Below, piece by piece: positions 44,792-54,099 of a stretch of DNA of 64,000 nucleotides (within the stretch, counting starts at the first letter, position 1; every line of letters starts with the position of its first letter). The notes beneath the pieces are model-generated. The model was not told the origin of the DNA. It did not search any database and saw only the letters and a list, made by a program, of their open reading frames with translations. The translations under genes and the position numbers were made by a program. Source of the stretch: Planctomycetota bacterium (lineage in GTDB: Bacteria > Planctomycetota > UBA1135 > UBA2386); NCBI GenBank assembly GCA_947444055.1, contig CANEYR010000006.1, forward strand, positions 49,560-113,559, read 5' to 3'.

Positions 44792-47700
44792 ATGACCATC
44801 CGCCCCTTTCAGAAGGTTCTCAGCGCCAACCGCGGTGAGATTGCGATCCGCGTGTTCCGTGCGTGCGCCGAACTCGGCATTCGCACCGTCGCGGTGTTTA
44901 GCGAGGAAGACGCGGCCAACCAGCATCGCTACAAAGCCGACGAGAGTTACCTGATCGGGCGCGGCAAGACGCCGGTCGCTGCCTACCTCGGTGGTGACGA
45001 GATCATCGCCGTCGCCAAGAAAGCGAACGTCGACGCGATCCATCCTGGCTACGGCTTCTTGTCGGAGAACCACCTGTTCGCGGCGGCGGTGCGGGCGGCG
45101 GGCATTGCGTTCATCGGTCCGCGGGCGGAGGTGATTTCGGGGCTCGGCGACAAAGTGCTCGCACGCAACGAAGCGCAGCGCTTGCAGATTCCGACGGTGC
45201 CTGGGCGGGAGCTGCCGACCGATGAGGTGCAGGCGGTCGCCGCGGCGGAAGCGTTCTTCACGCAGCACGGCACCACGATCTTCAAGGCGGCCCATGGCGG
45301 CGGCGGTCGCGGCATGCGCGTCGTCGAGGACAGGAAAGACTTGGTGCCGTTCCTGCGGCAAGCGCGCAGCGAGTCGCTGGCTGCGTTCGGCAGTCCGGTG
45401 GTGTTCGTCGAGAAGTACCTGCCGCGTGTGCGGCACATCGAAGTGCAGATCCTCGGCGACCAGCACGGCAACGTCGTGCATCTGCACGAACGCGATTGCT
45501 CGGTGCAGCGTCGCCACCAGAAGGTCGTCGAGATTGCGCCCGCCCCTCACCTCGATGCGAAGGTGCGCGAGGCGCTGTTCGCTGACTCCCTGAAGCTCGC
45601 CCGCGCGGCTGGCTACCACAACGCCGGCACCTTCGAGTTTTTGGTCGCCGGCGCACAGCATTTCTTCATCGAAGTGAATCCGCGGCTGCAGGTCGAGCAC
45701 ACCGTCACCGAACAGATCACCGGCGTCGACATCGTGCAGACGCAGCTTCGCATCGAGCAGGGCTATCGCCTCGACAGCCCGGAGATCGGTCTCGGGGCGC
45801 AAGATCAGGTGCGGCCGCGAGGTTTCGCGATCCAGTGCCGCATCACCGCCGAGGATCCGCAGAACGACTTCTTCCCCGACACTGGCACCATCGTCGCCTA
45901 CCGCGCGCCGGGTGGGTTCGGGTTGCGCCTCGATGGCGGCGACGGCTTGGCGGGCACGGTCGTGTCGGGCCACTACGACTCGCTGTTGGTGAAGAGCATC
46001 ACGTTTGGGCCGACCTTGGCGCAGGCGGCGCAGAAGGGCGTGCGCGCGCTGCGCGAGTTCCGCATCCGCGGCGTCAAGACCAACCTCGCGTTCCTCGCCA
46101 ACGTGCTGATGCACGGCGCCTTCTTGCGCGGCGAGACGTGGACGCGCTTCCTCGACGAGACGCCCGAACTGTTCGACATCAAGCCGGGAAAGGACCGCGC
46201 GACGAAGCTGCTCAGCTACCTAGCCGACATCGTGGTCAACGGCCACCCGACGGTGAAGAAGGAGCAGCGGCTCTCGTCGGCCGCCTGTGTGGCGGCACCA
46301 ATTCCGGTGGTGCCGGTGGGGGCGCCGCCGCCTGGCACCGCGACGATTCTGAAGGAAGGTGGACCGGGCAAGGTGGTCGAGTGGATCAAGCGGCAGACGA
46401 AACCGCTGCTGACCGACACCACGATGCGCGATGCGCACCAATCGTTGTTGGCGACGCGCGTGCGCACGAAGGACATGTTGGCGGTGGCGCCCGCGACGGC
46501 GTTCTTGTGCCACCAACTGTTCTCGCTCGAGACCTGGGGGGGCGCCACCTTCGACGTTGCCTATCGCTTCCTCGACGAGGATCCGTGGGATCGTCTCGTG
46601 CAGTTGAAGAAGGCGATCCCGAACGTGCTGCACCAGATGCTGGTGCGCGGCGCCAACGCGGTGGGCTACACGAGCTACCCGCAGAACGTCGTCGAAGGCT
46701 TCATCGATGCGGCGGCCGAGCACGGCATCGACGTCTTCCGCGTGTTCGACAGCTTGAACGACCTCGATTCGATGGAAGTGTCGGTGCGCCGCGTGCTGCA
46801 GACTGGCAAGCTGGCCGAGGTCGCGATGTGCTACACCGGCGACGTCGACAATCCGGCGCGCAAGAAGTTTGGGCTCGAGTACTACGCCGAGTTGGCCAAA
46901 CGCATCGAGGGCATGGGCGCGCACATTCTCTGCGTCAAGGACATGGCCGGTCTGTTGCGACCGCAGGCGGCCCGCATGCTGATCTCGCGGTTGCGCGAGG
47001 TGACGCAGTTGCCGATCCACCTGCATACGCACGACACCTCGGGCAACGGCATCGCGACGTACATGGCGGCCATCGACAGCGGCGTGCACATCGTCGACAC
47101 GGCGCTGTCGTCGATGGCCGGGCTAACGTCGCAGCCGAGCATGAACGCGCTGATCGCGGCGCTGCGTGGGCACTCGCGCGAGACCGGGCTGACCAATCGT
47201 GGCATGCAGCCGCTCGCCGATTACTGGGAAGCGGTGCGCGAGTTCTACGCGCCGTTCGAGTGCGGGCTGAAGAGCAGCACGAGCGAGGTCTACTACCACG
47301 AGATTCCAGGTGGCCAGTACAGCAACCTGCGGCCGCAGGTCGCCTCACTCGGGCTGCTGCATCGTTGGGCCGACGTGCGCCATGCGTTCGCGATCGTCAA
47401 CCAATTGTGTGGCGACATTCCGAAGGTCACGCCGAGCTCGAAGATGGTCGGCGACTTCGCGATCTTCCTGGTGCAGAACGACCTGCTGGTCATGCGCAGT
47501 GACTTCGTCACGTCGAGCGAAGCCACCAAGCAGAAGGTGCTGCTCGAGTCGAAGCGCTTGGACTTCCCGCAGAGCGTCGTGCAGTACTTCCAAGGCTTCT
47601 TGGGCAATCCGCCGGGTGGCTTCCCGGCGGACTTGCGCGCCGCGGTGCTGAAGGGACTGCCGATGCTGCAAGGGCGACCGAGCGACGGCATGCCGCCGTT

Positions 47701-48292
47701 CGACTTCCAGAAGGCGAAGCTGCACGTTGAGAACCGCCTCGGCCAGGACGCGGCCATGCGCGACGTCGTCAGCTACGCGCTCTACCCGCGGGTGCTGGAC
47801 GACTTCTTCACCTTCCAGAATCGCTGTGGCGATGTGTCGATGTTGCCGACGCCGGTCTACTTCTACGGGCTCGAGATGGGACAAGAAGTTTGGATCGAGA
47901 TCGAGCCGGGCAAGACGCTCGTGGTCTCGCTCGAAGCGAAGAGCGAGCCGGATGAAGAGGGGCAGGTCACGGTTTACTTCAAGTTGAACGGGCAGAACCG
48001 GCAGGTCGTGATCGCCGATCGTTCGCTGCAGAAGGACACCGAGCAGCGGCGGCGTGCGGATCCCGCGATCGCTGGCGAAGTCGGCGCCCCGATGCCTGGT
48101 CGCGTGATCGTGCTGCACGTGCGCGAAGGGCAGACGGTGGCCGCGGGCGAACCGCTGCTGACACTGGAAGCGATGAAGATGGAGACGATCGTGCGCGCGC
48201 CGATCGCTGGCCTGGTGCGCGAGCTATGCACCGATGTGAAGGCGGCGGTGAGGGGGCAGGACCTGCTGGTGGTGCTCGACGCCAAGAAGTGA
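44792..48292 (+). CDS. pyc: Pyruvate carboxylase
   Basis: A 1166-residue biotin enzyme making oxaloacetate from pyruvate, bicarbonate and ATP. Biotin carboxylase (1-450): SANRGEIAIRVFRA, ATP-grasp loop FKAAHGGGGRGMRVV, EVNPRLQVEHTVTEQ. Carboxyltransferase from about 540: LLTDTTMRDAHQSLLATRVRT, HTHDTSGNG. C-terminal biotinyl domain: LTLEAMKMETIV with K1129. All domains are in one chain. The ATG at 44792 is used; the track start 44615 lies in the divergent lipoprotein gene. TAGCCT sits 11 bases before the ATG, suggesting a very short leader. Confidence 0.97.
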   Translation: MTIRPFQKVLSANRGEIAIRVFRACAELGIRTVAVFSEEDAANQHRYKADESYLIGRGKTPVAAYLGGDEIIAVAKKANVDAIHPGYGFLSENHLFAAAVRAAGIAFIGPRAEVISGLGDKVLARNEAQRLQIPTVPGRELPTDEVQAVAAAEAFFTQHGTTIFKAAHGGGGRGMRVVEDRKDLVPFLRQARSESLAAFGSPVVFVEKYLPRVRHIEVQILGDQHGNVVHLHERDCSVQRRHQKVVEIAPAPHLDAKVREALFADSLKLARAAGYHNAGTFEFLVAGAQHFFIEVNPRLQVEHTVTEQITGVDIVQTQLRIEQGYRLDSPEIGLGAQDQVRPRGFAIQCRITAEDPQNDFFPDTGTIVAYRAPGGFGLRLDGGDGLAGTVVSGHYDSLLVKSITFGPTLAQAAQKGVRALREFRIRGVKTNLAFLANVLMHGAFLRGETWTRFLDETPELFDIKPGKDRATKLLSYLADIVVNGHPTVKKEQRLSSAACVAAPIPVVPVGAPPPGTATILKEGGPGKVVEWIKRQTKPLLTDTTMRDAHQSLLATRVRTKDMLAVAPATAFLCHQLFSLETWGGATFDVAYRFLDEDPWDRLVQLKKAIPNVLHQMLVRGANAVGYTSYPQNVVEGFIDAAAEHGIDVFRVFDSLNDLDSMEVSVRRVLQTGKLAEVAMCYTGDVDNPARKKFGLEYYAELAKRIEGMGAHILCVKDMAGLLRPQAARMLISRLREVTQLPIHLHTHDTSGNGIATYMAAIDSGVHIVDTALSSMAGLTSQPSMNALIAALRGHSRETGLTNRGMQPLADYWEAVREFYAPFECGLKSSTSEVYYHEIPGGQYSNLRPQVASLGLLHRWADVRHAFAIVNQLCGDIPKVTPSSKMVGDFAIFLVQNDLLVMRSDFVTSSEATKQKVLLESKRLDFPQSVVQYFQGFLGNPPGGFPADLRAAVLKGLPMLQGRPSDGMPPFDFQKAKLHVENRLGQDAAMRDVVSYALYPRVLDDFFTFQNRCGDVSMLPTPVYFYGLEMGQEVWIEIEPGKTLVVSLEAKSEPDEEGQVTVYFKLNGQNRQVVIADRSLQKDTEQRRRADPAIAGEVGAPMPGRVIVLHVREGQTVAAGEPLLTLEAMKMETIVRAPIAGLVRELCTDVKAAVRGQDLLVVLDAKK

Positions 48293-48353
48293 CTGGTGCC
48301 CGTTGTGGTAGGCGGGGCTTTCCCGGGCCTCCGTTCGACGTATCGTCCCGACC

Positions 48354-49220
48354 GTGCGAATCGCCGAGTTGCCGTGGTACGACGTGCCGGACCTGGTCCC
48401 GGCGACCGACGCATGGTGGCGTGGCCTCGCCCGGCACCTGCGGGCGGCCGGCGTCGATCGGGTGCCGGACACACTCGCACGCGACGGTTCGTACCTGGAA
48501 CGGTGGCGTCACCCGGACTTGCTGCTGAGCCAAGCCTGCGGCTACGACGTGCTCTACGACAGCGCCGATGACCTCGAGCCGATCGCCACGCCGTGTTATC
48601 TCGCCGAGGGCTGTGAAGGGCCGCGCTACCGCAGCATCGTCGTGGTGCGCGGCGATCGGCCGTTCCGGCGGCTGGAGGATCTGCGTGGCGGCCGCGTCGC
48701 GATCAACCAGGCGTCGTCGCACTCCGGCACCAACGCGTTGCGACCGCTGGTGGCACCGCTCGCGCGTGGCGGCGTGTTCTTTGGCGCGGTGGTGGAGACC
48801 GGGTCGCACACTGACAGTCTCGCCGCGGTGCAGCAGGGCGAGGTTGATGTCGCTTGCATCGATGCGGTGGTGCTGGCACTGCTGCGCCGCGTGCGGCCGG
48901 CAGCTTTGCGCGCCCTGCGGCCGATCGCGTGTACTGCGCCGGCGTTGGCGCCACCGTTGGTGACGTCGCGGCGTTCGCCGTTGCCGCTGCGAGCGGCGCT
49001 GCGCACGGCCCTGCGGGCGGCGCTGCACGATCCCGATCTCGCCGCGGCGCGGCAGGCGCTGCTGCTCGGCGACTTCGTGTTCTTGCCGGGATCGTGCTAC
49101 GAGGAACTTGCTGTGTTCGAGGAGTCGGCTTTGGCAGTCGGCTGGTTCGAACTGCCCGCGCCGGCGCGTTCGCCGCTGGCGCGCGGGACCGCGGTGTCGC
49201 GCCGCGACACCGCGTGCTGA
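48354..49220 (+). CDS. PhnD/phosphonate-binding-like protein without signal peptide
   Basis: A 288-residue periplasmic-binding-protein fold: DLLLSQACGYDVLYD, ATPCYLAEGCEGPRYRSIVVVRGD, LEDLRGGRVAINQASSHSGTNALRPLVAPLA, VETGSHTDSLAAVQQGEVDVACIDAV. This is the cytosolic branch of the PhnD-like family found widely in bacteria without transporter genes. No signal peptide is seen from the GTG at 48354, which is 61 bp after pyc. A TATCGT box seven bases before the start suggests its own leaderless promoter. The ligand is unknown. Confidence 0.8.
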   Translation: MRIAELPWYDVPDLVPATDAWWRGLARHLRAAGVDRVPDTLARDGSYLERWRHPDLLLSQACGYDVLYDSADDLEPIATPCYLAEGCEGPRYRSIVVVRGDRPFRRLEDLRGGRVAINQASSHSGTNALRPLVAPLARGGVFFGAVVETGSHTDSLAAVQQGEVDVACIDAVVLALLRRVRPAALRALRPIACTAPALAPPLVTSRRSPLPLRAALRTALRAALHDPDLAAARQALLLGDFVFLPGSCYEELAVFEESALAVGWFELPAPARSPLARGTAVSRRDTAC

Positions 49221-49224
49221 ATCC

Positions 49225-52200
49225 TTACGGATTCAGGCCGACGATCATCCGGGTGTAGCCGGAGATCGTGATGTCGCCAGGTTCCGAGGTGTCGAGGCCG
49301 AGCCACGTGCCGAACACCTTGGCGCCGTCGAGCGCCGCGTTGTTCGGGACCGGCAGCGGGTAGACGCCGTTGCCCGACGCGTCGGTCGAGACGGTCAGCA
49401 GCACGTCGGCGTCGTGCCATGCGTGGCAGTTCGTCCAACCCAGGAAGTTCACGTTGATCGGGTAGGGCGACGCGTTGTTGAGGCCGAGGCTGATGAACGC
49501 GACCAGGTTCGGCGTCGCGTTGGAGACCCGGTAGTTGAAGTTCGTGCCGCGCGCGCCGGAGCCCGTGTGGCCGGCTTCGAGCGGACCGCACGAGGCGCCG
49601 TATTCGTTCGCATTGGCGCAGTTGAAGCTCACGCGCAGGCGCGCTGCCAGGTTGTCGACGGCTCCGGTCACCGGCGTTGCGCCAGTCCAGACGGCGTCGT
49701 AGACGCGCGGCTCCGAGCCAGCGCGATGGAATCCGGCCGTCGTCGTCTGCCAGTTGCCGCGCGAGACGATGTCGACCACGACGTCGGACGTGCCATTGTA
49801 GGCGAACGGCGCCTGCAGGCCGATCTCGCGCCACTGCTCGTTCTGGTAGTCGAAGCTGTAGTTCGACTGGCTGAGCACCGTCACCGGCGTCGGCAGGTTG
49901 GTCGCGAACGTCGTCGACATCACGTGGCCGGCCGGCACGTGCGACATGCGCACGGTCAGCGACGAGCTCCAGTGGCGACCGGTGTCGGCCGCCGAGAACG
50001 CGAGCCCAGTGATGTTGCCGGCGATGGCCAGTTCACCCTGCCGCAGGATGGTCTGGTAGCGCATGTTCGTGCCCTGCGCGCTGTCGAGGCGATAGCCAAG
50101 CGTCATGTTGGCGACGCGCGGCGAGAAGGGAACGCCGCTGAACGGGACGTTCGTGGCCGAACCGCAGGCGATCGCCACGTTGGCGTCGCTGTAGTTCTGG
50201 TTGGCACCGGTGCCGTTGGTGTAGTGGTGCGGGAAGTTGCCCGCGACGACTGCGAAGCCATAGGTGCCGGCCGCCAGATAGAACGGTGTGGCGAGGTCGA
50301 TCCGGCTCGGCAGGTTCGCGCCCGCCGCCGTGCCCTTGCCCGCCGTCATCGGCAGCCACAGGGCCGCATTGGCCTCGTTGCCGATGTGCGTGCCACCGAC
50401 CGCGGTGCGATACACGTCGAGCCGCAGCTCACTGCCGACCAAGACGTTGGTGTGGATGTCGAGCGACGTCACATACATCGGGTTGGTGACGGTGACGTTG
50501 TAGTACACCGCGCCACCGGCATTGCCGCTGTTGCCGCCGGTGTAGATCGTCGCCAGCGTGGAAGGCGCGTAGCCGCCCCACGGGTAGTAGTTCTCCGTGC
50601 CGGTCAGGCTGGCGTCCGGAACGAAGCGCGCGCAGCCCGAGCCGGTGAGGAGCGTGCCGCCGTTGACGACCAGCGCGTAGGTCGCGTCAGTCGCCGCAGT
50701 GGCGACGTGCGCGTCGGTGGTGACGGTGGGGGCGGTGATGGTCACCGTCCACGTGCCGGCCACCGGGTTGTTCAGGAACACGTTCTCGACGGTGTCGATC
50801 GTGTTGTTGACGCCGCCCGAGGTCGACGTGTTGTTGGCGGTGAGGCCGTTGTTGCCGCGGTAGATCGTGCCACCGGGCGACGTGACCGTCAGCGACAGGT
50901 CGTTGACGCGGTCGATCGCAGCGGCGACGACGCCGGCCGGATCGAGGTAGGTCATGCAGACCTTCAGCTGCGTCTCACCGGGTGCTACCTGGATCGAGTA
51001 GGTGTGCGTGGCGCCCTGCGTGATCGGCACGTCCTCCGGGATGATCACCAGGTTGTCACGCCGGTTGTAGATCGTAGCTACGTTGGCGTAGCCCCAGCCT
51101 GCTTGCGCGCGGGTGGCCTGGGCGACCGGATAGATCGACGCGCACGCGATCTGCAGCGCCTTCAGCGTCTGCGCGTACGGCCGGTTCTGGAACCGCGTGC
51201 CGTTGATCACGCGCGGCGTGTTGTTGAGGATGTGGTCCGTGTACATCTGGATCGCCAGCGCGTTCAGGCCGGCGGTGATCGGCGTCGCCGACGACGTGCC
51301 GTTGAAGCCCGTGGTCGAGTTGCCGGCCGAGTAGCCCGCGGCGCCGGTGAGGTCCGAGGTCCAGACGTTGTCGTAGAAGTTGCAAAGGTCCGGCTTCAGG
51401 CGTCCATCGGCGGCCGGGCCGATCGAGGCACTGGTCCAGACGTCGTTGGCCGGGTTGGCATCGTTGCCGTGCGACAGGCCGCCGATCGAGATCACGTTCT
51501 TGGCCCACGCTTCGGGACGCACGTTCTGGTTGCCCAGGTTCGACATGCTGTTCGTCCACGGGATGCGGTGGTCGAACACGATGTCGTCGGCGTCAGCCGA
51601 CGCCGACGTGTAGCTCACCGTCTGCGCGCCGCCCCACGACGCGGTCGTGAACATGCAGTTGTGCACGTTGACGACGTCGTCGATCACCATGTTGCGCGAG
51701 AAGCCCGCGGTGACCGTGGTGTAGTTGGTGTAGAAGCCGACCGCACCCGGTGCGTGGCCGCGCGCTTGCGGGGCGCTGGTGCCGTTGCCGAAGATGCAGC
51801 CGGCCGTGCAGTGGCCGTGCGCCTGGCTGGCGCCGCTGCTGCGAACGTTGGTGAGCGCGGTGGTGAAGTCGGTGTGCCCTGCTTCGACACCTTCGTAGAC
51901 GTGGCCGCGAACGCCGATACCGGTGTAGCCGGCGGCGGTTTCGAGGGCGTTCGAGCCTTGCACGATGCGGGCGTTGTCCATGTCTTCGCCCGACGCTGTC
52001 CAGCGGTCGATCCACACCACCTCGTCGAGGCGCGCGGCGGCGAGCAATTGCGCGCCGGTCAGTTCGGCGGTGAACAGGAGGCCGCGTTCGTGGCGATCGA
52101 CGACCTTGCCGCCCATGGCGACGATCTTGGCTTCGAGCGCCTTCTTGTCGTTGCGCTTGTCGGCCATCACCATGTTGTAGACGCGGGTCGGAACGGCGGC

Positions 52201-52623
52201 GCCGGTGAGGTGTTCTGCGAGCAGCACGCCTTCGAGGCGGTAGGCCGGTTGGTAGGCGCCGATCCAGCGCACGTTCTTCATCGTGGCGACCAGGTCGCGC
52301 GTAGCACGTTCCATGCGCACGATGTGGCTGTCGTGCGGCAGGTAGCCGTGGACCCTGGCGCCGGTGGCCAGCATCGGGGCACGGTCTTCATCCGTGGGAG
52401 TTCCGACAAACTGCACGATCCACAGGTTGGTGTCGGCGGCCGCACGCAGCGCGGCGGGAACTTCCGGTGGGTTCGCAATGGGGTCGAAGGTGGCGTAGCG
52501 GAGCAGCACGCGTGGGTCGTTCGACACCCTGGGGGCGTCACCGTCGTTCTGGGCCAACGCCATCGAAGCGGCGGCGAGAGTGCTGCTGAGCAGAAGAGTG
52601 AGTCTTGTGAGTGAAGTGCGCAT
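49225..52623 (-). CDS. Large secreted S8 (subtilisin-like) serine peptidase with C-terminal beta domains
   Basis: An 1132-residue exported protein: signal peptide (MRTSLTRLTLLLSSTLAAASMALAQ), an inhibitor-like propeptide, then the S8 domain. His is in SQAHGHCTAG (H269) and Ser in FNGTSSATPITAG (S444). The Asp position reads VYEGVEAGHTDF, that is Glu (E244) instead of DTG. A P/PPC-like domain (TYSIQVAPGETQLKVCMTYLDP) and two to three beta modules follow, ending in a Cys-containing domain (CANANEYGASCGPLEAG...). Probably an extracellular protease. AAGGA just upstream of the ATG at 52623 supports that start over 52776. Confidence 0.85.
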   Translation of the reverse strand: MRTSLTRLTLLLSSTLAAASMALAQNDGDAPRVSNDPRVLLRYATFDPIANPPEVPAALRAAADTNLWIVQFVGTPTDEDRAPMLATGARVHGYLPHDSHIVRMERATRDLVATMKNVRWIGAYQPAYRLEGVLLAEHLTGAAVPTRVYNMVMADKRNDKKALEAKIVAMGGKVVDRHERGLLFTAELTGAQLLAAARLDEVVWIDRWTASGEDMDNARIVQGSNALETAAGYTGIGVRGHVYEGVEAGHTDFTTALTNVRSSGASQAHGHCTAGCIFGNGTSAPQARGHAPGAVGFYTNYTTVTAGFSRNMVIDDVVNVHNCMFTTASWGGAQTVSYTSASADADDIVFDHRIPWTNSMSNLGNQNVRPEAWAKNVISIGGLSHGNDANPANDVWTSASIGPAADGRLKPDLCNFYDNVWTSDLTGAAGYSAGNSTTGFNGTSSATPITAGLNALAIQMYTDHILNNTPRVINGTRFQNRPYAQTLKALQIACASIYPVAQATRAQAGWGYANVATIYNRRDNLVIIPEDVPITQGATHTYSIQVAPGETQLKVCMTYLDPAGVVAAAIDRVNDLSLTVTSPGGTIYRGNNGLTANNTSTSGGVNNTIDTVENVFLNNPVAGTWTVTITAPTVTTDAHVATAATDATYALVVNGGTLLTGSGCARFVPDASLTGTENYYPWGGYAPSTLATIYTGGNSGNAGGAVYYNVTVTNPMYVTSLDIHTNVLVGSELRLDVYRTAVGGTHIGNEANAALWLPMTAGKGTAAGANLPSRIDLATPFYLAAGTYGFAVVAGNFPHHYTNGTGANQNYSDANVAIACGSATNVPFSGVPFSPRVANMTLGYRLDSAQGTNMRYQTILRQGELAIAGNITGLAFSAADTGRHWSSSLTVRMSHVPAGHVMSTTFATNLPTPVTVLSQSNYSFDYQNEQWREIGLQAPFAYNGTSDVVVDIVSRGNWQTTTAGFHRAGSEPRVYDAVWTGATPVTGAVDNLAARLRVSFNCANANEYGASCGPLEAGHTGSGARGTNFNYRVSNATPNLVAFISLGLNNASPYPINVNFLGWTNCHAWHDADVLLTVSTDASGNGVYPLPVPNNAALDGAKVFGTWLGLDTSEPGDITISGYTRMIVGLNP

Positions 52624-52899
52624 GGATCCTTGGGGGACGGGGCGTGGAACCTGGAAGGCGCCACAGAGCGACTGCCAGTCGCCCGGAGCATACAGCGATC
52701 CGCGGTGGGGAAGTCCCCGTACGAAATCCATGAAGTTTCCCGACAGCTTGGCGGGCTTCGTACGGTAGGGCGCCATGGATCGTCATCCAACAACCGCCTT
52801 CGCTGCAGATCTTTGACAGCATCTCGCCTTGGCAAGGATCCCGCGGTGCAGGGTGAAGCGAAGACAGTTTGGGCCGAAGATCGATCGGTGAACGTGCGG
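52624..52899. other. Gap upstream of the S8 peptidase gene
   Basis: About 276 bp between the MFS stop and the peptidase start, both on the minus strand. Short ORFs in the track (for example 52580-52768) have no recognisable content. It presumably holds the peptidase promoter; no clear boxes were identified. Confidence 0.4.
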
Positions 52900-54099
52900 T
52901 CACGTCTCTGGCGGCGAGTCAGATTTCTGCGGATTTGAGGGTGGCAAGGTCAGCAGTGCCACGAACCCGATGGCAGCGGCCAGGCTCGCCAGAGTGAAGG
53001 CCGCCGACGCGCCGTGCGCATCCCAAAGGGCGCCGAGTGACAAGGCGCCAACGAACGCCGCGAGGCCGTGCACGGCGTGGTAGATGCCAAAGATCGTACC
53101 GCGGTTGGCAGTGCCTGCGTGCGCGGCGACGAGTGCGCGTTCGGCCCCTTCGGTGAACGCCGCGTGCAGTCCGAGCAGCGCGAACAGCGGCCACAGCAGC
53201 GTGGCGTTCGCCGTGGTCGCGAAGGCGAGCAACACCAAGGCCTGGCCAAGCAGTCCGGTACCGATGACGGCCTTGCAGCCGAGTCGGTCGGCGATCCGGC
53301 CCAGCGGTGCGGCGAGCAGGGAGCGGGTGAGGTGCAACACGACCCACAGCAGCGGTAGTGCCACGGTGGCGACACCGAGTTGGCTGGCGCGCGCGAGTGC
53401 GAACAGGTCGATGGCACCACTGATCGTCGACAAGGCGACCACGACCAGCACGGGGTAGAGGCTGCGGGGCGGGGTGGTTGCCGCGGGGGGAGCCTTGGCT
53501 GTGGGGGGCGCTTCGACGTCGCGTACCGCGAACGCAATCAACGCGATCGCGGCGAGGCCGGGCAGCAGCGACGCGGCGAAGACCCAGCGCAGTTCCCACC
53601 CTGCGAACAGCAGACCGCTGGCGACCAAGGCGCCGGCCACGGCCCCGGCATGGTCGAGCGAACGCTGCACCCCAAAGGCATGGCCGCGGCGGTCGCTCGG
53701 TACGGCGGCGGTCAGCAGTGCGTCTCGTGGCGCCGCTCGCAGACCTTTGCCGACGCGATCGAGCAGGCGCACGCTGATCGCTTGCAGCGGCGTGCCGACG
53801 AACGCGAACAGCGGTCGCAGCAGCGACGAGATGCCATAGCCCCAGAGCAGCCATGGGCGCCGTCGTCGCTGCCGGTCGGAGAGGCGGCCGCTGAGCACCT
53901 TGAGCATGGCGACGACGAGGTCGCTCGCGCCCTGCAGCAGACCGAGCTGCAGCATGCTGGCACCCAGCGAAGTCATCAGGGTGGGCAACAACGGCACGAT
54001 CATCTCGCTGGCGAGATCGGTGCAGAACGACACCATGCCGAGCACGTAGACGAGGCGCGGCAGCGGCCGCGATCCGGGCGCTGGCCCGCGTTCGATCAC
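52900..54099 (-). CDS. Major facilitator superfamily transporter
   Basis: A 399-residue membrane protein with about 12 helices and MFS loops (ASDLVVAMLKVLSGRLSDRQRRRRPWLLWGYG after helix 2; LGRIADRLGCKAVIGTG in the second half). FCTDLASEMIVPLLPTLMTSLG at the N terminus and RVGKGLRAAPRDALL match a drug/unknown-substrate subgroup. A Pro/Ala loop joins the halves. The start is GTG at 54099 overlapping the hflX stop (GTGA); the track start at 54684 is an hflX shadow. Substrate unknown. Confidence 0.85.
   Translation of the reverse strand: MIERGPAPGSRPLPRLVYVLGMVSFCTDLASEMIVPLLPTLMTSLGASMLQLGLLQGASDLVVAMLKVLSGRLSDRQRRRRPWLLWGYGISSLLRPLFAFVGTPLQAISVRLLDRVGKGLRAAPRDALLTAAVPSDRRGHAFGVQRSLDHAGAVAGALVASGLLFAGWELRWVFAASLLPGLAAIALIAFAVRDVEAPPTAKAPPAATTPPRSLYPVLVVVALSTISGAIDLFALARASQLGVATVALPLLWVVLHLTRSLLAAPLGRIADRLGCKAVIGTGLLGQALVLLAFATTANATLLWPLFALLGLHAAFTEGAERALVAAHAGTANRGTIFGIYHAVHGLAAFVGALSLGALWDAHGASAAFTLASLAAAIGFVALLTLPPSNPQKSDSPPET

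Noticed and set aside
49108-52614. 1168-aa plus-strand ORF opposite the S8 peptidase
   Set aside because: An antisense shadow of low-complexity Arg/Val/Gly sequence; the opposite strand has a signal peptide, ribosome site and catalytic motifs.
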